Of a stretch of DNA of 64,000 nt, positions 15,851-24,471 are shown one piece after another. The stretch's first letter is position 1. The number at the start of each line of letters is the position of its first letter. The position numbers and the translations under genes are program-made. The stretch is from Firmicutes bacterium UBA2058 (GTDB taxonomy: Bacteria > Bacillota > Clostridia > Tissierellales > Sedimentibacteraceae): the NCBI GenBank assembly GCA_002332905.1, contig DDAM01000062.1, positions 1-64,000 of the forward strand, in the 5' to 3' direction. The notes under the pieces are model-generated. The model was not told where the DNA came from. It ran no database searches and saw nothing but the letters and a program-made list of their open reading frames with translations.

Positions 15851-17176
15851 CTAAAATTCCTTCATAGTTTTAGTTGACCAACCAATAACTTGGTCACCAC
15901 AAAACATTGAGTTATTTTCCATTATTATTGAACCATCTGGTCTAACTGATGGCCCTAATATCTCATCATCAGCCCATCCTCCTGATAAACCATCTCTAGC
16001 CAAAGCTTCTAACTCACCTAAAACAACAGGCATAGGAGATAATTCTATCAACTCAGATACGTTTCCGCATGAAACGATTGCATTTAATTTTTCATCTAAT
16101 GAAACTAATGGTTGTGATTGTCCGTCTCTTCCAGTGCATTCATTTGTTATACCAACAGTTTTTACTCCTACATCCTCTAAAGCTACAATACATGCAACAA
16201 AATCAGCATCTGGATTACCATATCCCTCTTCGGCTACTATTGCACCATCAGCTCCTAAGCTTTTAGCTATTTGTGCTACATACATTGCTGATCTTTGTTT
16301 TTGTTCTAGCGCAACATTTAGATTTGACATTATAACACCTAAGAAGTTAAGAGTTTTTCCATGTTCTGAATATAGTTTTTTAATTACAGGTGCATTTTGA
16401 AAATCATATGTTGCCCACTTAGATGAGCAAGGCATAAAGCTTCCTGAAACAACAGCACCATCTAATACTTCATTAGGATGCATTAATGTAGGCACCATAT
16501 GATTTGCATCCCAGCCATACACTAAATCATTGTATCCCATTTCTTCCATTTGCGATTGAGGCTGCATAACATATACTACAGATGGCAATTTATTAGTTGC
16601 TTCATCTCTTTTTGTTATAGGATCAAGTTTAAATATTTCTACATCTTCAGGCTCTAAGTTTTTAACACAGCTTCCAATATATTCTGCAAATTTATGTCCA
16701 GCCATTCTTAAAGCTCTGTTTTTCTTTTGCTGCTCTCTTTTTTCAAAATCTTCATCTGTATCTGCAACTATAACAATGTTCTTTAATTGAGAATAATATG
16801 TGTATTTAGCACCTTCACCGCCCATGTCTATTAGGCCATCTTGAAATCCGCCCCAATGCTTACCAACAACTAATATACTACATTCTTTTAGTGCATGTGT
16901 TACTCCATCACCTGCTTGACTAAGTTCTCCTGTATATCCAGGAAACAAAGCATTGCCACTTAATTTAACTCTCGGCTCAATAGCTTCTTTTACAGGGCAA
17001 AGTCTCACCATATCACCTGGTTTTACAATATGAAGTTCTGCTTCAGTGATATGCTCATCTTCCTTAATAAAATCTAGTGCTTCTTGTTTATTTATAGTTA
17101 GAATACCATTTTGATAATACGTTTTCTCACCGAATACTATATCTTTAACATGAAAATTTCCAATTTTTAATTCCAT
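15851..17176 (-). CDS. grdI: Betaine reductase proprotein GrdI
   Basis: The 441-residue precursor of the two non-selenium subunits of the betaine-specific B component, a homologue of GrdE and GrdG. In characterised GrdE the precursor self-cleaves at a Cys (Cys242) to make the substrate-binding carbonyl group. Cys250, in SGSFMPCSSKW, is at the corresponding position here, by length only. GAGGAG precedes the ATG. First gene of grdI-grdH-transporter behind a consensus promoter. The betaine assignment rests on the transporter and on length similarity to GrdI rather than a diagnostic residue. Confidence 0.88.
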   Translation of the reverse strand: MELKIGNFHVKDIVFGEKTYYQNGILTINKQEALDFIKEDEHITEAELHIVKPGDMVRLCPVKEAIEPRVKLSGNALFPGYTGELSQAGDGVTHALKECSILVVGKHWGGFQDGLIDMGGEGAKYTYYSQLKNIVIVADTDEDFEKREQQKKNRALRMAGHKFAEYIGSCVKNLEPEDVEIFKLDPITKRDEATNKLPSVVYVMQPQSQMEEMGYNDLVYGWDANHMVPTLMHPNEVLDGAVVSGSFMPCSSKWATYDFQNAPVIKKLYSEHGKTLNFLGVIMSNLNVALEQKQRSAMYVAQIAKSLGADGAIVAEEGYGNPDADFVACIVALEDVGVKTVGITNECTGRDGQSQPLVSLDEKLNAIVSCGNVSELIELSPMPVVLGELEALARDGLSGGWADDEILGPSVRPDGSIIMENNSMFCGDQVIGWSTKTMKEF

Positions 17177-17222
17177 TTCTTTCTCCTCTCATAAAATGAA
17201 ATGTATATAACTTTTAGTTATG

Positions 17223-17236
17223 AAGCGTGCGCACTT
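17223..17236. promoter_or_regulatory. Candidate TetR operator downstream of the grdI promoter
   Basis: AAGCGTGCGCACTT is a 14-bp near-perfect palindrome, GC-rich in a very AT-rich region. It lies about 8-21 bases beyond the expected start of transcription of grdI. A repressor bound there would block the operon. The divergent TetR-family gene at 17455 is the obvious candidate. Confidence 0.5.
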
Positions 17237-17250
17237 TTTAACTTAATTTT

Positions 17251-17279
17251 ATTATATATATTTGTTTAATATTTGTCAA
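17251..17279 (-). promoter_or_regulatory. Consensus promoter of grdI-grdH-transporter
   Basis: On the minus strand, TTGACA (17279-17274) and TATAAT (17256-17251) are both perfect and are separated by exactly 17 bp. This is one of the strongest promoters in the window, which fits a highly expressed fermentation operon that would need repression. Confidence 0.85.
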
Positions 17280-17382
17280 TCATATTTATATTATAATCAT
17301 GATTATTTTTATTTTATTGATTAGATACTAATTAAATTATTGATTTTTTAATATATTAATGTTAGTATCATATTATAAAGAA

Positions 17383-17449
17383 ATGCCACTACAACGTCTC
17401 CAATGTATAGGCATACATTTTGTAGTTGAGACTACGGCATAATGAGAGG
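17383..17449 (+). repeat. Interleaved inverted-repeat element before the TetR gene
   Basis: Outer arms ATGCC/GGCAT (17383-17387, 17436-17440) enclose AATGTAT/ATACATT. They also enclose CTACAA (17389) and GTCTC (17396), whose complements TTGTAG (17420) and GAGAC (17428) follow in the same order, an A-B-A'-B' layout. It ends GGCATAATGAGAGG, which supplies the ribosome site. The element at 62807-62848 shares ATGCCACTACAAYGTCT and the same ending. Confidence 0.6.
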
Positions 17450-17454
17450 ATAAA

Positions 17455-18129
17455 ATGGAAAATTCAAATAAAGCTATTCAAAAGAAAAGAATGATGTCAT
17501 ATTTTATAGAGGCAACAAATGAAATTATTGAAAACGAGGGTTTAGAAGGCTTAACTATAAGAAAAGTAGCTGACAAAGCCGGTTATAATAGTGCAACATT
17601 ATATAATTATTTTGAAAATCTTAAGCATCTAATATTTTTTTCTTCTATAAGACATTTATCTGATTACGCTAAGGATTTGCCTGGCTATCTTGATAAAGCT
17701 AAAAATCCTATTGATGCGTGTCTTAAGGTCTGGGAATGTTTTGCGAAACATTCGTATAACCATCCTAAAGTTTATCAATTAATTTTCTTCGGAGGTTTTT
17801 CATCAGATACTGTTAATAATAGTATTAAAACATATTACGAGATTTTCCCAGAACAGATAAGTGAAGATGTAAAGGAATATATGCCTATGCTTTTGGAAGA
17901 TAATTTATATGAAAGAGACTATATTCTTCTAAAAAAAGCATTACAAGATACTGATATAAGTGAGGAAGATATACGAAGCATTAATGAAATGAATATTTTA
18001 ATTTATAGAGGAATGATGTCGGATATGGAGGCAAACTATTTAAATCTGACTATAGATGATGCAGTTAAAAAAACACTAAAATATATTAAAAAGGTTTTTA
18101 AAGCTTATGATATAAAAACAGATAATTAA
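17455..18129 (+). CDS. TetR-family regulator, probable regulator of betaine reduction
   Basis: A 224-residue TetR/AcrR-type regulator. The N-terminal helix-turn-helix lies around residues 27-48 (GLTIRKVADKAGYNSATLYNYFENL); the helical C-terminal ligand domain is acidic and not similar to anything I can name. GAGAGG lies 5 bases before the ATG, inside the repeat element. It is divergent from grdI across about 280 bases that contain a consensus grdI promoter and a palindromic operator candidate, so control of betaine reduction is inferred. Confidence 0.82.
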   Translation: MENSNKAIQKKRMMSYFIEATNEIIENEGLEGLTIRKVADKAGYNSATLYNYFENLKHLIFFSSIRHLSDYAKDLPGYLDKAKNPIDACLKVWECFAKHSYNHPKVYQLIFFGGFSSDTVNNSIKTYYEIFPEQISEDVKEYMPMLLEDNLYERDYILLKKALQDTDISEEDIRSINEMNILIYRGMMSDMEANYLNLTIDDAVKKTLKYIKKVFKAYDIKTDN

Positions 18130-18160
18130 AGCGAGTGCATTAACACACTCGCTTTTTATT
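18128..18160. terminator. Bidirectional terminator between the TetR gene and kbl
   Basis: GCGAGTG/CACTCGC (18131-18137 with 18146-18152) has a T run on the right and an A run on the left. It serves both convergent genes. Confidence 0.88.
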
Positions 18161-18161
18161 T

Positions 18162-19352
18162 TTAAATACCTAATTCTTCTTTACATTCTTTAAATGCCTT
18201 TATTGCTAAATCTAAATCTTCTTTAGTGTGAGCAGCTGAAATTTGAGTTCTTATTCTTGCTTTTCCTTTTGGAACAACTGGGAAGTAGAAGCCTACAACA
18301 TAAACTCCCTTTTCTAGCATTTTTTCAGCCATTTTTTGAGATAATACTGCATCACCTAACATTATTGGAACTATTGGGTGAACTGAATCTATTGTTTCAA
18401 GTCCTATTTCTTTTATTTTCTCTCTAAAATACTTAGTATTTTCCTCTACCTTATCTCTGTACATTGTACTTGACATAAGCATATCTAATACTTTTATAGA
18501 AGCAGAAGCTATAGCTGGTGCTAATGTGTTAGAGAATAAATATGGACGTGAGCGTTGTCTTAATAGGTCTATAATTTCTTTTCTTCCACTTGTATATCCA
18601 CCACTTGCTCCACCAAGAGCTTTTCCTAATGTACCAGTGATTATGTCAACTCTATCCATAACATTATTGTATTCATGAGTTCCTCTACCAGTTTTACCAA
18701 CAAAGCCAACAGCATGTGAATCATCAACCATAACTAAAGCATTGTATTTATCAGCTAAATCACAAACGCCTTTTAGGTTGCAAATAATTCCGTCCATTGA
18801 GAATACACCGTCAGTAGCTATAACTTTAAGCTTAGCTCCATCCTTATCAGCTTGAATTAATTGAGCTTCTAAGTCTTCCATATTGTTATTTTTATATCTA
18901 TATTTTTTAGCCTTTGCAAGTCTAACTCCATCTATAATACTTGCATGGTTTAATTCATCACTTATTATTGCATCATCTGCAGTTGTTATAGTTTCAAATA
19001 GTCCACCATTTGCATCAAAGCATGATGAGTAAAGAATTGTGTCTTCTGTTCCTAAAAATTCACTAATTTTTCTTTCTAATTGTTTGTGTATATCTTGAGT
19101 TCCACAGATAAATCTAACTGAAGATAATCCGTATCCCCATTTGTCATAGCTTTCTTTAGCTGCTTCAATAAGTTCCTTATTATCTGATAGACCTAAGTAG
19201 TTGTTAGCGCACATATTTAATACACCATTTACTTTTGTTGTACTAATTTTGTTGCTTTGAGGAGTTGTTATAACTCTCTCATCTTTCCATAAACCAGAGT
19301 CTTTTATTTCAGTTAAAATTCCTTCAAAATGATTTTTATAATTTGTATACAT
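18162..19352 (-). CDS. kbl: Glycine C-acetyltransferase (2-amino-3-ketobutyrate CoA ligase)
   Basis: PLP enzyme that splits 2-amino-3-ketobutyrate with CoA into glycine and acetyl-CoA. The 396-residue alpha-oxoamine-synthase-family protein has the PLP Lys in TGTLGKALGGASGGY, the DDSHAVGFVGKTGRG loop, and the C-terminal RIRTQISAAHTKEDLD. GGAGG precedes the start. It lies 17 bases behind tdh, making the complete two-step threonine-to-glycine route. The glycine can feed a glycine reductase, consistent with the Stickland genes next door. Confidence 0.95.
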   Translation of the reverse strand: MYTNYKNHFEGILTEIKDSGLWKDERVITTPQSNKISTTKVNGVLNMCANNYLGLSDNKELIEAAKESYDKWGYGLSSVRFICGTQDIHKQLERKISEFLGTEDTILYSSCFDANGGLFETITTADDAIISDELNHASIIDGVRLAKAKKYRYKNNNMEDLEAQLIQADKDGAKLKVIATDGVFSMDGIICNLKGVCDLADKYNALVMVDDSHAVGFVGKTGRGTHEYNNVMDRVDIITGTLGKALGGASGGYTSGRKEIIDLLRQRSRPYLFSNTLAPAIASASIKVLDMLMSSTMYRDKVEENTKYFREKIKEIGLETIDSVHPIVPIMLGDAVLSQKMAEKMLEKGVYVVGFYFPVVPKGKARIRTQISAAHTKEDLDLAIKAFKECKEELGI

Positions 19353-19369
19353 ATATGTTAAACCTCCTA

Positions 19370-20407
19370 TTATTTATCCCAGTTTAATATAATCTTTCCT
19401 GATTGACCGCTCTTCATTATTTCAAAGCCCTCTTTGAAGTCTTTGTAATCAAATCTATGGGTTATTATTGGGGTTATGTCTAAACCCGATTGAACCATAG
19501 CATTCATTTTATACCATGTTTCATACATTTCACGACCGTAAATTCCTTTTAAGAATAATCCACCAAATATTATTTTATCCCAGTTAACCTGTGTATCTGG
19601 CTGTTGGATTCCAAGTAGAGCAAGCTTGCCTCCATTAACCATACTATCAATCATTTGATTAAAAGCCATTCCATTACCTGACATTTCAAGACCTACATCA
19701 AAGCCTTCTGCCATACCTAAATCACTCATTACAGTTCTTAAGTCCGTATTTTTTGTATTTACTGCTCTTGTTGCTCCCATTTTTTTAGCTAAGTCTAATC
19801 TATAATCATTTATATCTGTTATAACAACATTTCTAGCTCCAACGTGTTTAGCAATTGCAACTGCCATAATTCCTATAGGGCCAGCACCTGTTATCAAAAC
19901 ATCTTCTCCTACCATGTTAAAGGATAATGCTGTGTGCGTAGCGTTACCAAATGGATCAAATATACTGTAAAGTTCTTCAGGAACGTCTTTAGAGCATTTA
20001 AATAGGTTTGACGCTGGTATTGCAGCATATTCAGCAAATATACCATCTTTATTAACACCTATCCCTACAGTATGTTTACATAAGTGTTGATGACCGCCAC
20101 GACAGTTTCTACATTTACCACAAACAATATGTCCTTCTCCAGTTACCAAATCTCCTATACTGTAACCTTCTACTAGCTTACCTAATTCAACTATTTCTCC
20201 TACATACTCATGTCCTATAGTCATTGGTGTTTTAATTGTGTTTTGAGACCATTTATCCCAAGTATATATATGAATGTCAGTTCCACAAATAGCTGTCTTA
20301 TGAATTTTAACTAATACCTCGTTATCTTTAATTTTAGGTATTTCAACTTGTTCTAGCCATAGTCCAGGTTCTGCATATTTTTTTACTAAAGCGTTCATCT
20401 TTGACAT
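19370..20407 (-). CDS. tdh: L-threonine 3-dehydrogenase
   Basis: NAD-dependent oxidation of threonine to 2-amino-3-ketobutyrate. The 345-residue zinc medium-chain dehydrogenase has catalytic zinc residues in ICGTDIH and IGHEYVGE, the structural four-Cys lobe CGKCRNCRGGHQHLC, and the Rossmann motif GAGPIGIMAV. ATG 20407 is used since GGTGG lies 8 bases upstream; the upstream GTG overlaps that ribosome site. First gene of tdh-kbl, with a consensus-like promoter upstream. Confidence 0.95.
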   Translation of the reverse strand: MSKMNALVKKYAEPGLWLEQVEIPKIKDNEVLVKIHKTAICGTDIHIYTWDKWSQNTIKTPMTIGHEYVGEIVELGKLVEGYSIGDLVTGEGHIVCGKCRNCRGGHQHLCKHTVGIGVNKDGIFAEYAAIPASNLFKCSKDVPEELYSIFDPFGNATHTALSFNMVGEDVLITGAGPIGIMAVAIAKHVGARNVVITDINDYRLDLAKKMGATRAVNTKNTDLRTVMSDLGMAEGFDVGLEMSGNGMAFNQMIDSMVNGGKLALLGIQQPDTQVNWDKIIFGGLFLKGIYGREMYETWYKMNAMVQSGLDITPIITHRFDYKDFKEGFEIMKSGQSGKIILNWDK

Positions 20408-20445
20408 AAAAAGTACCACCTTTTTTATAAATTCTAATTAAATTT

Positions 20446-20474
20446 ATAATACTATTTTTTTATTTGAGTGTCAA
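20446..20474 (-). promoter_or_regulatory. Promoter of tdh-kbl
   Basis: On the minus strand, TTGACA (20474-20469) and TATTAT (20451-20446) are separated by 17 bp, about 40 bases before the tdh start. Confidence 0.7.
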
Positions 20475-20537
20475 GCATATTAAAACATTTTTTTTATTAT
20501 GTGCGCGTAATACATACATAATAATCATTTTTGCAGA

Positions 20538-20573
20538 CAAAAAAAACACCTAAATATTTTATTATCTAGGTGT
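20538..20573 (-). terminator. Terminator after rubrerythrin
   Basis: On the minus strand, CACCTA and TAGGTG (with flanking pairs) form a stem followed by eight T. It lies just behind the rubrerythrin stop. Confidence 0.8.
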
Positions 20574-20584
20574 CAAATATTATA

Positions 20585-21127
20585 TTAATAATTCTTAGCT
20601 AATACTTGGAAGTAAGCTTGTGGGTGACTGCATATTGGACACATTCCAGGAGCTTTCTCTCCTTCATGTATAAATCCACAGTTAGCACATTGCCATACAA
20701 CTTTTTCTGATTTTGTAAATACTGTATTTTCTTCTATATTTTTAAGAAGTGCTAAGTATCTTTCTTCATGTTCTTTTTCTATTTTAGCAACACCCTCAAA
20801 TAGACGAGCTATATCATTAAATCCTTCTTCTTTTGCTTCTTTTGCAAAATTAGCATACATGTCAGTCCACTCATAGTTTTCACCAGCAGCTGCATCTTTT
20901 AAGTTTGTCATAGTATCCGCTACACCATCATGTAATAGCTTGAACCATATTTTAGCATGCTCTCTTTCATTATGTGCTGTTTCTTCAAACAGTGCAGCAA
21001 TTTGTTCAAAGCCTTCTTTTTTAGCTTTTGAAGCATAATATGTATACTTATTTCTAGCCATTGATTCTCCAGCAAATGCTGACATTAAATTTGCTTCTGT
21101 TTTTGTTCCTTTTAAATTATTACTCAT
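20585..21127 (-). CDS. rbr: Rubrerythrin
   Basis: Non-haem di-iron peroxidase that protects anaerobes from hydrogen peroxide. The 180-residue protein has the ferritin-like four-helix domain with two ExxH motifs (NEREHAKIW near residue 55, KEHEERY near residue 120). The C-terminal rubredoxin domain has Cys pairs WQCANCGF and GMCPICSH. GGAG precedes the ATG. It appears to be transcribed alone from a promoter about 160 bases upstream. Confidence 0.96.
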   Translation of the reverse strand: MSNNLKGTKTEANLMSAFAGESMARNKYTYYASKAKKEGFEQIAALFEETAHNEREHAKIWFKLLHDGVADTMTNLKDAAAGENYEWTDMYANFAKEAKEEGFNDIARLFEGVAKIEKEHEERYLALLKNIEENTVFTKSEKVVWQCANCGFIHEGEKAPGMCPICSHPQAYFQVLAKNY

Positions 21128-21285
21128 AATCTACTCTCCTTTTCAAAATTTATTTATATAATTAATTATTTTAATGACATTATTTTATGATTATGTTAAT
21201 TTTAAATTATCAATAATCATTCTCTATAAGATTTTAAATACGAATTATATATACCCGCTATATATTATTTTAATCATTAAATGCA

Positions 21286-21315
21286 ATATTACTATATTGT
21301 AAATTTAAATGTCAA
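21286..21315 (-). promoter_or_regulatory. Likely promoter of rubrerythrin
   Basis: On the minus strand, TTGACA (21315-21310) and TAATAT (21291-21286) are separated by 18 bp. The leader to the start would be about 160 bases of AT-rich sequence with no recognised riboswitch or clear PerR box. Confidence 0.5.
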
Positions 21316-21323
21316 CCAATATT

Positions 21324-21362
21324 AAAAAATTAGAGCTAAAGATTTAATCTTTAGCTCTAATT
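21324..21362 (-). terminator. Terminator after the asparagine-rich gene
   Basis: A 12-bp perfect stem, AGAGCTAAAGAT with ATCTTTAGCTCT, is followed on the minus strand by a run of T. It lies about 35 bases behind the stop of the asparagine-rich frame and supports that frame being a real transcribed gene. Confidence 0.85.
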
Positions 21363-21394
21363 TAGTTCGTTGTTTTGCAATCGAAAAAACAGTA

Positions 21395-21679
21395 TTAGAA
21401 ATTGTTATTTTGATTGTTTTTGTTTTTATTGTTGTTATTGTTGTTTTTATTGTTGTTATTGTTGTTTTTATTGTTGTTATTGTTGTTATTTTGGTTGTTA
21501 TTGTTGCAATTGTCATTATTATTGCAATTTTCGTTATTATTACAATTGCTGTTATTATTTTTGTCATTGAAATTGTTGTTCTTGTCATTGAAATTGTTGT
21601 TTTTGTCATTCATATTGTTGTTTTTGTTTTTGTTAATTTGATTATTTTGATTTTGTAAATTAGAAAAAATGTTTTTCAT
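21395..21679 (-). CDS. Asparagine-rich low-complexity small protein
   Basis: A 94-residue frame that is about 64% Asn (60 of 94). The N terminus (MKNIFSNLQNQ) is ordinary. Then come imperfect DKNNNFN units, three Cys spaced seven and eight residues apart in the middle, and an almost pure Asn tail broken by Lys and Gln. AAAGGG lies 5 bases before the ATG and a strong terminator follows, so it is probably expressed. The DNA is a simple repeat, so other frames are also open. No family is recognised. Possible roles in coat or surface structures, or as a disordered scaffold, are speculation. Confidence 0.6.
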   Translation of the reverse strand: MKNIFSNLQNQNNQINKNKNNNMNDKNNNFNDKNNNFNDKNNNSNCNNNENCNNNDNCNNNNQNNNNNNNKNNNNNNKNNNNNNKNKNNQNNNF

Positions 21680-21779
21680 AGCTACCCTTTCTTATTATAT
21701 AATAATGTGATTTATCAATAATTCTAATTATCGACATTATTATTATTTACAAAATCATATTTATAATACAAAAATTTTT

Positions 21780-23180
21780 TTAATTTAATAATTTTTTTGC
21801 CATTTGTACTCCCATTACAGATGCCATCATAAGTCCTCTTGTCCATCCGCTTGAATCTCCTAAACAGTACAGTCCTTTAATATTTGTTTCAAAATTTTCA
21901 TCTATATCGATTTTATTGCTATAAAACTTAACTTCTGGTCCGTAAAGCAATGTTTCTATGCTTGCAAATCCCGGTACTACTTTGTTAAGCTGCTCTATAA
22001 AATTTAATAAATTTACCATAGTTCTATATGGTATAGCAGATGTCAAATCTCCAGCTACAGCATCAACTAAACTTGGAGTAACATTTGATTGTCCCAACTC
22101 TTTTTGCCATGTTCTTTTTCCATCTAATATATCTCCGTACCTTTGAACTATTATCTTTCCATCTCCAAGCATGTTTGTAAGTTCTGCAACCTTTACTCCA
22201 TATTTTATAGGCTCATTGAAAGGTTGACTGAAATTATGTGAGCATAGTATTGCAAGGTTTGTATTGGATGATTTTTTATTTTTGTAAGAATGTCCATTAA
22301 CAACTGCTAAATCATTATCATAATTTTCCTGACTTACGAAGCCTCCAGGGTTTTGACAAAATGTTCTTACTTTATTTTTAAATGGAGCAGGATATCCAAT
22401 TAACTTAGATTCATATAAAATATTGTTTACTTCCTCCATAACTTCATTTCTAACCTCAACTCTTACACCTATATCTACTGTTCCTGCACGATGGTTTATA
22501 CCATGTTTTACACATAAGCCTTTTAACCATTCAGCACCTTTTCTTCCAGAAGATATAATTACTGTATCTGAAAAAACCTGTTCTTCTTCATCTTTTTTTC
22601 TCAAATTTGATATAACTAATCCCTTGATGTTGTTATCATCGATAATTATATCTTTAGCTAAGGTATTAAATCTAATTTCGACACCATTGTCTATCAGATA
22701 ATTTTCAATTTTTCCGTAAATTTCTTGAGCCTTTTCAGTTCCTAAATGCCTTATAGGACAGTCTACGAGTTTAAGACCTGCTTCTATAGCTTTTTTTCTT
22801 ATTTCCTTAACTTTATCAGAATTATCTATACCTTCTATCTTAGTATCTGCACCAAATTCTAAATATATGTTATCTGTATATTTTATCATATTTTCTACAA
22901 CATCATAACCTATTAGCTCTGGTAAATCTCCGCCTACATCACTACTTAGAGATAGCTTACCATCAGAAAATGCACCTGCTCCGGAAAAACCAGTTGTTAT
23001 ATTACAATAAGGCTTGCAGTTTATACATTTTTTTAATTCTTCCTTAGGACAATGTCTTTTGGAAATACTATTTCCCTTTTCAATTAATAAAATTTTCTTT
23101 TTGTTGTTCCCTCTAATAAGTTCAAGAGCAGTAAAAATACCTGAAGGTCCAGCACCAGCAATAATTACATCATAATTCAT
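21780..23180 (-). CDS. FAD-dependent oxidoreductase (COG2509-type flavoprotein)
   Basis: A 466-residue flavoprotein of the family usually called NAD(FAD)-utilising dehydrogenase. It has the dinucleotide motif VIIAGAGPSGIFTALEL at the N terminus, a Cys-rich stretch (CPKEELKKCINCKPYC, residues about 44-59) followed by TTGFSGAGAFSDGKL, and a C-terminal FAD contact GDSSGWTRGLMMASVMG. GGAG precedes the ATG. The substrate of this family is not established; the Cys cluster may bind a metal or an Fe-S centre. It stands alone on its strand. Confidence 0.85.
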   Translation of the reverse strand: MNYDVIIAGAGPSGIFTALELIRGNNKKKILLIEKGNSISKRHCPKEELKKCINCKPYCNITTGFSGAGAFSDGKLSLSSDVGGDLPELIGYDVVENMIKYTDNIYLEFGADTKIEGIDNSDKVKEIRKKAIEAGLKLVDCPIRHLGTEKAQEIYGKIENYLIDNGVEIRFNTLAKDIIIDDNNIKGLVISNLRKKDEEEQVFSDTVIISSGRKGAEWLKGLCVKHGINHRAGTVDIGVRVEVRNEVMEEVNNILYESKLIGYPAPFKNKVRTFCQNPGGFVSQENYDNDLAVVNGHSYKNKKSSNTNLAILCSHNFSQPFNEPIKYGVKVAELTNMLGDGKIIVQRYGDILDGKRTWQKELGQSNVTPSLVDAVAGDLTSAIPYRTMVNLLNFIEQLNKVVPGFASIETLLYGPEVKFYSNKIDIDENFETNIKGLYCLGDSSGWTRGLMMASVMGVQMAKKLLN

Positions 23181-23550
23181 AATTAATTCTCCTTTAAATA
23201 TTTACTTCCCACGCTATTATTTTCACAAAATATCATTAATTATGCATGAGTTCTTATTACTTATAGTCAGAAACTATTTTCGGTAGTTTGGTAGAAACAT
23301 TTTGCCCTTATCGCAAAATCTATATAAGTGAATAAATTTCTAATATTTTTATCATTCGTTCGTATTACTATATAATAATACTATATTTATATAAAACAAT
23401 CAATAATATTTTATACATTTTTAGAAAATTTACGAACATTTATATGCTCTGCAAAATGAATTGTAATTGTTTCAAAAAAGATGTATACTGAAAGATAAAA
23501 GATACTTTATTTCATCTATAATTCATATTAAATTGACAAGGAGAAGGTTT
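23181..23550. other. Intergenic region between the flavoprotein and the DMT transporter
   Basis: The only structure I see is an ATTTTGC/GCAAAAT inverted repeat (23299-23305 with 23313-23319) followed by CTATAT, which resembles the dispersed hairpin family. The rest is AT-rich divergent promoter space with no clear gene. Confidence 0.4.
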
Positions 23551-24441
23551 ATGAGCAATACTATAAAATCATATATTTCTATACTATTGGTATGCTTTTT
23601 TTGGGGTTTTTCTTTTATAAGTACTAAAGTTTGTTTACAGTGGTTTACACCATTTTCATTAGCCTTTTATAGATTTTTAATAGCGTCAATTATTCTGTTC
23701 TTTGCATTGAAGCTTAATGAAAAAGATATAAAAATTGATAAAAAAGATATAATTAGATTTATAGTATGTGGTTTTTCAGGAGTTTTTCTATACTTTGCAT
23801 TTGAAAACCTTGCTATTGAAATGTTATCAGCATCTTTAGCTGCAATTTTTTTAGCGCTTTTACCTGCATTTGCTATATTTGCTGACTATTTTATACTAAA
23901 GGCTCCTTTTACAAGAGCAAAAACCTTAAGTGTCTGTTTATCTGTCATTGGAGCAGGATTAGTTGCAGGATTTAATATGGATGGAAATTCTGAAACTATG
24001 ATTTTAGGAATTGTCTTAATTGTATTATCTGTAGTTTCATGGATTGCATTTAGTTATTTAGCAGCACCGCTACAAAAAAAGTATTCTCCTCTTAAAGCTA
24101 CATTCTATCAAAGCGTATTTGGAACAATTTTTTTCCTAATATCTCTGCCATTTAGCATGCCTAATTTTGAAGGGTTTAATATGACTGGTTTACTTAATTT
24201 ATTGTTTTTAGGTGTAATATGCTCTGCAGTTTGCTATTTATTCTATAACTTTGCAATTAAACATATCAGTATAGTAATTTGCAGTATTTTTATTAATCTA
24301 ATGCCTATAGTGACTATAGTAGCAAGTATGTTTATATTAAATGAAAAAATAAATTTAATGCAAGCAATAGGTGCAATATTTATAATAGGCTCGGTATTTT
24401 TAGTAACTAAAAGTGAAGAAAAGAAAATTAATTCGGATTAA
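23551..24441 (+). CDS. EamA-family (DMT) transporter
   Basis: A 296-residue membrane protein with about ten hydrophobic helices in two EamA repeats, of the drug/metabolite transporter superfamily. Motifs include CFFWGFSFISTKVCL in the first helix and the second-repeat IVLSVVSWIAFSYL. ATG 23551 is preferred because AAGGAGAAGG lies just upstream; an upstream in-frame codon 28 residues earlier lacks a ribosome site. The substrate is unknown; exporters of amino acids or metabolites are common in the family. Confidence 0.88.
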   Translation: MSNTIKSYISILLVCFFWGFSFISTKVCLQWFTPFSLAFYRFLIASIILFFALKLNEKDIKIDKKDIIRFIVCGFSGVFLYFAFENLAIEMLSASLAAIFLALLPAFAIFADYFILKAPFTRAKTLSVCLSVIGAGLVAGFNMDGNSETMILGIVLIVLSVVSWIAFSYLAAPLQKKYSPLKATFYQSVFGTIFFLISLPFSMPNFEGFNMTGLLNLLFLGVICSAVCYLFYNFAIKHISIVICSIFINLMPIVTIVASMFILNEKINLMQAIGAIFIIGSVFLVTKSEEKKINSD

Positions 24442-24446
24442 AATTC

Positions 24447-24471
24447 AAGAGGCTGCAACAGCCTCTTTTTA
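24447..24471. terminator. Bidirectional terminator between DMT transporter and ybaK
   Basis: AGAGGCTG/CAGCCTCT (24449-24455 region to 24466) with a 3-base loop is followed by TTTTT. It overlaps the 3' end of the convergent ybaK gene. Confidence 0.88.

Noticed and set aside
17383..17449. Integron attC-like site
   Set aside because: There are no integrase gene, cassette array or conserved core sites. The arm order is interleaved rather than the nested order of attC.
21331..21600. Possible CRISPR array or minisatellite near 21.4 kb
   Set aside because: The repeat is a coding simple-sequence tract with no regular spacer-repeat alternation.
21322..21660. Several long frames on both strands over the asparagine-rich tract
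   Set aside because: A simple trinucleotide-like repeat keeps many frames open. Only the minus-strand Asn frame has a ribosome site and a terminator in the right places.
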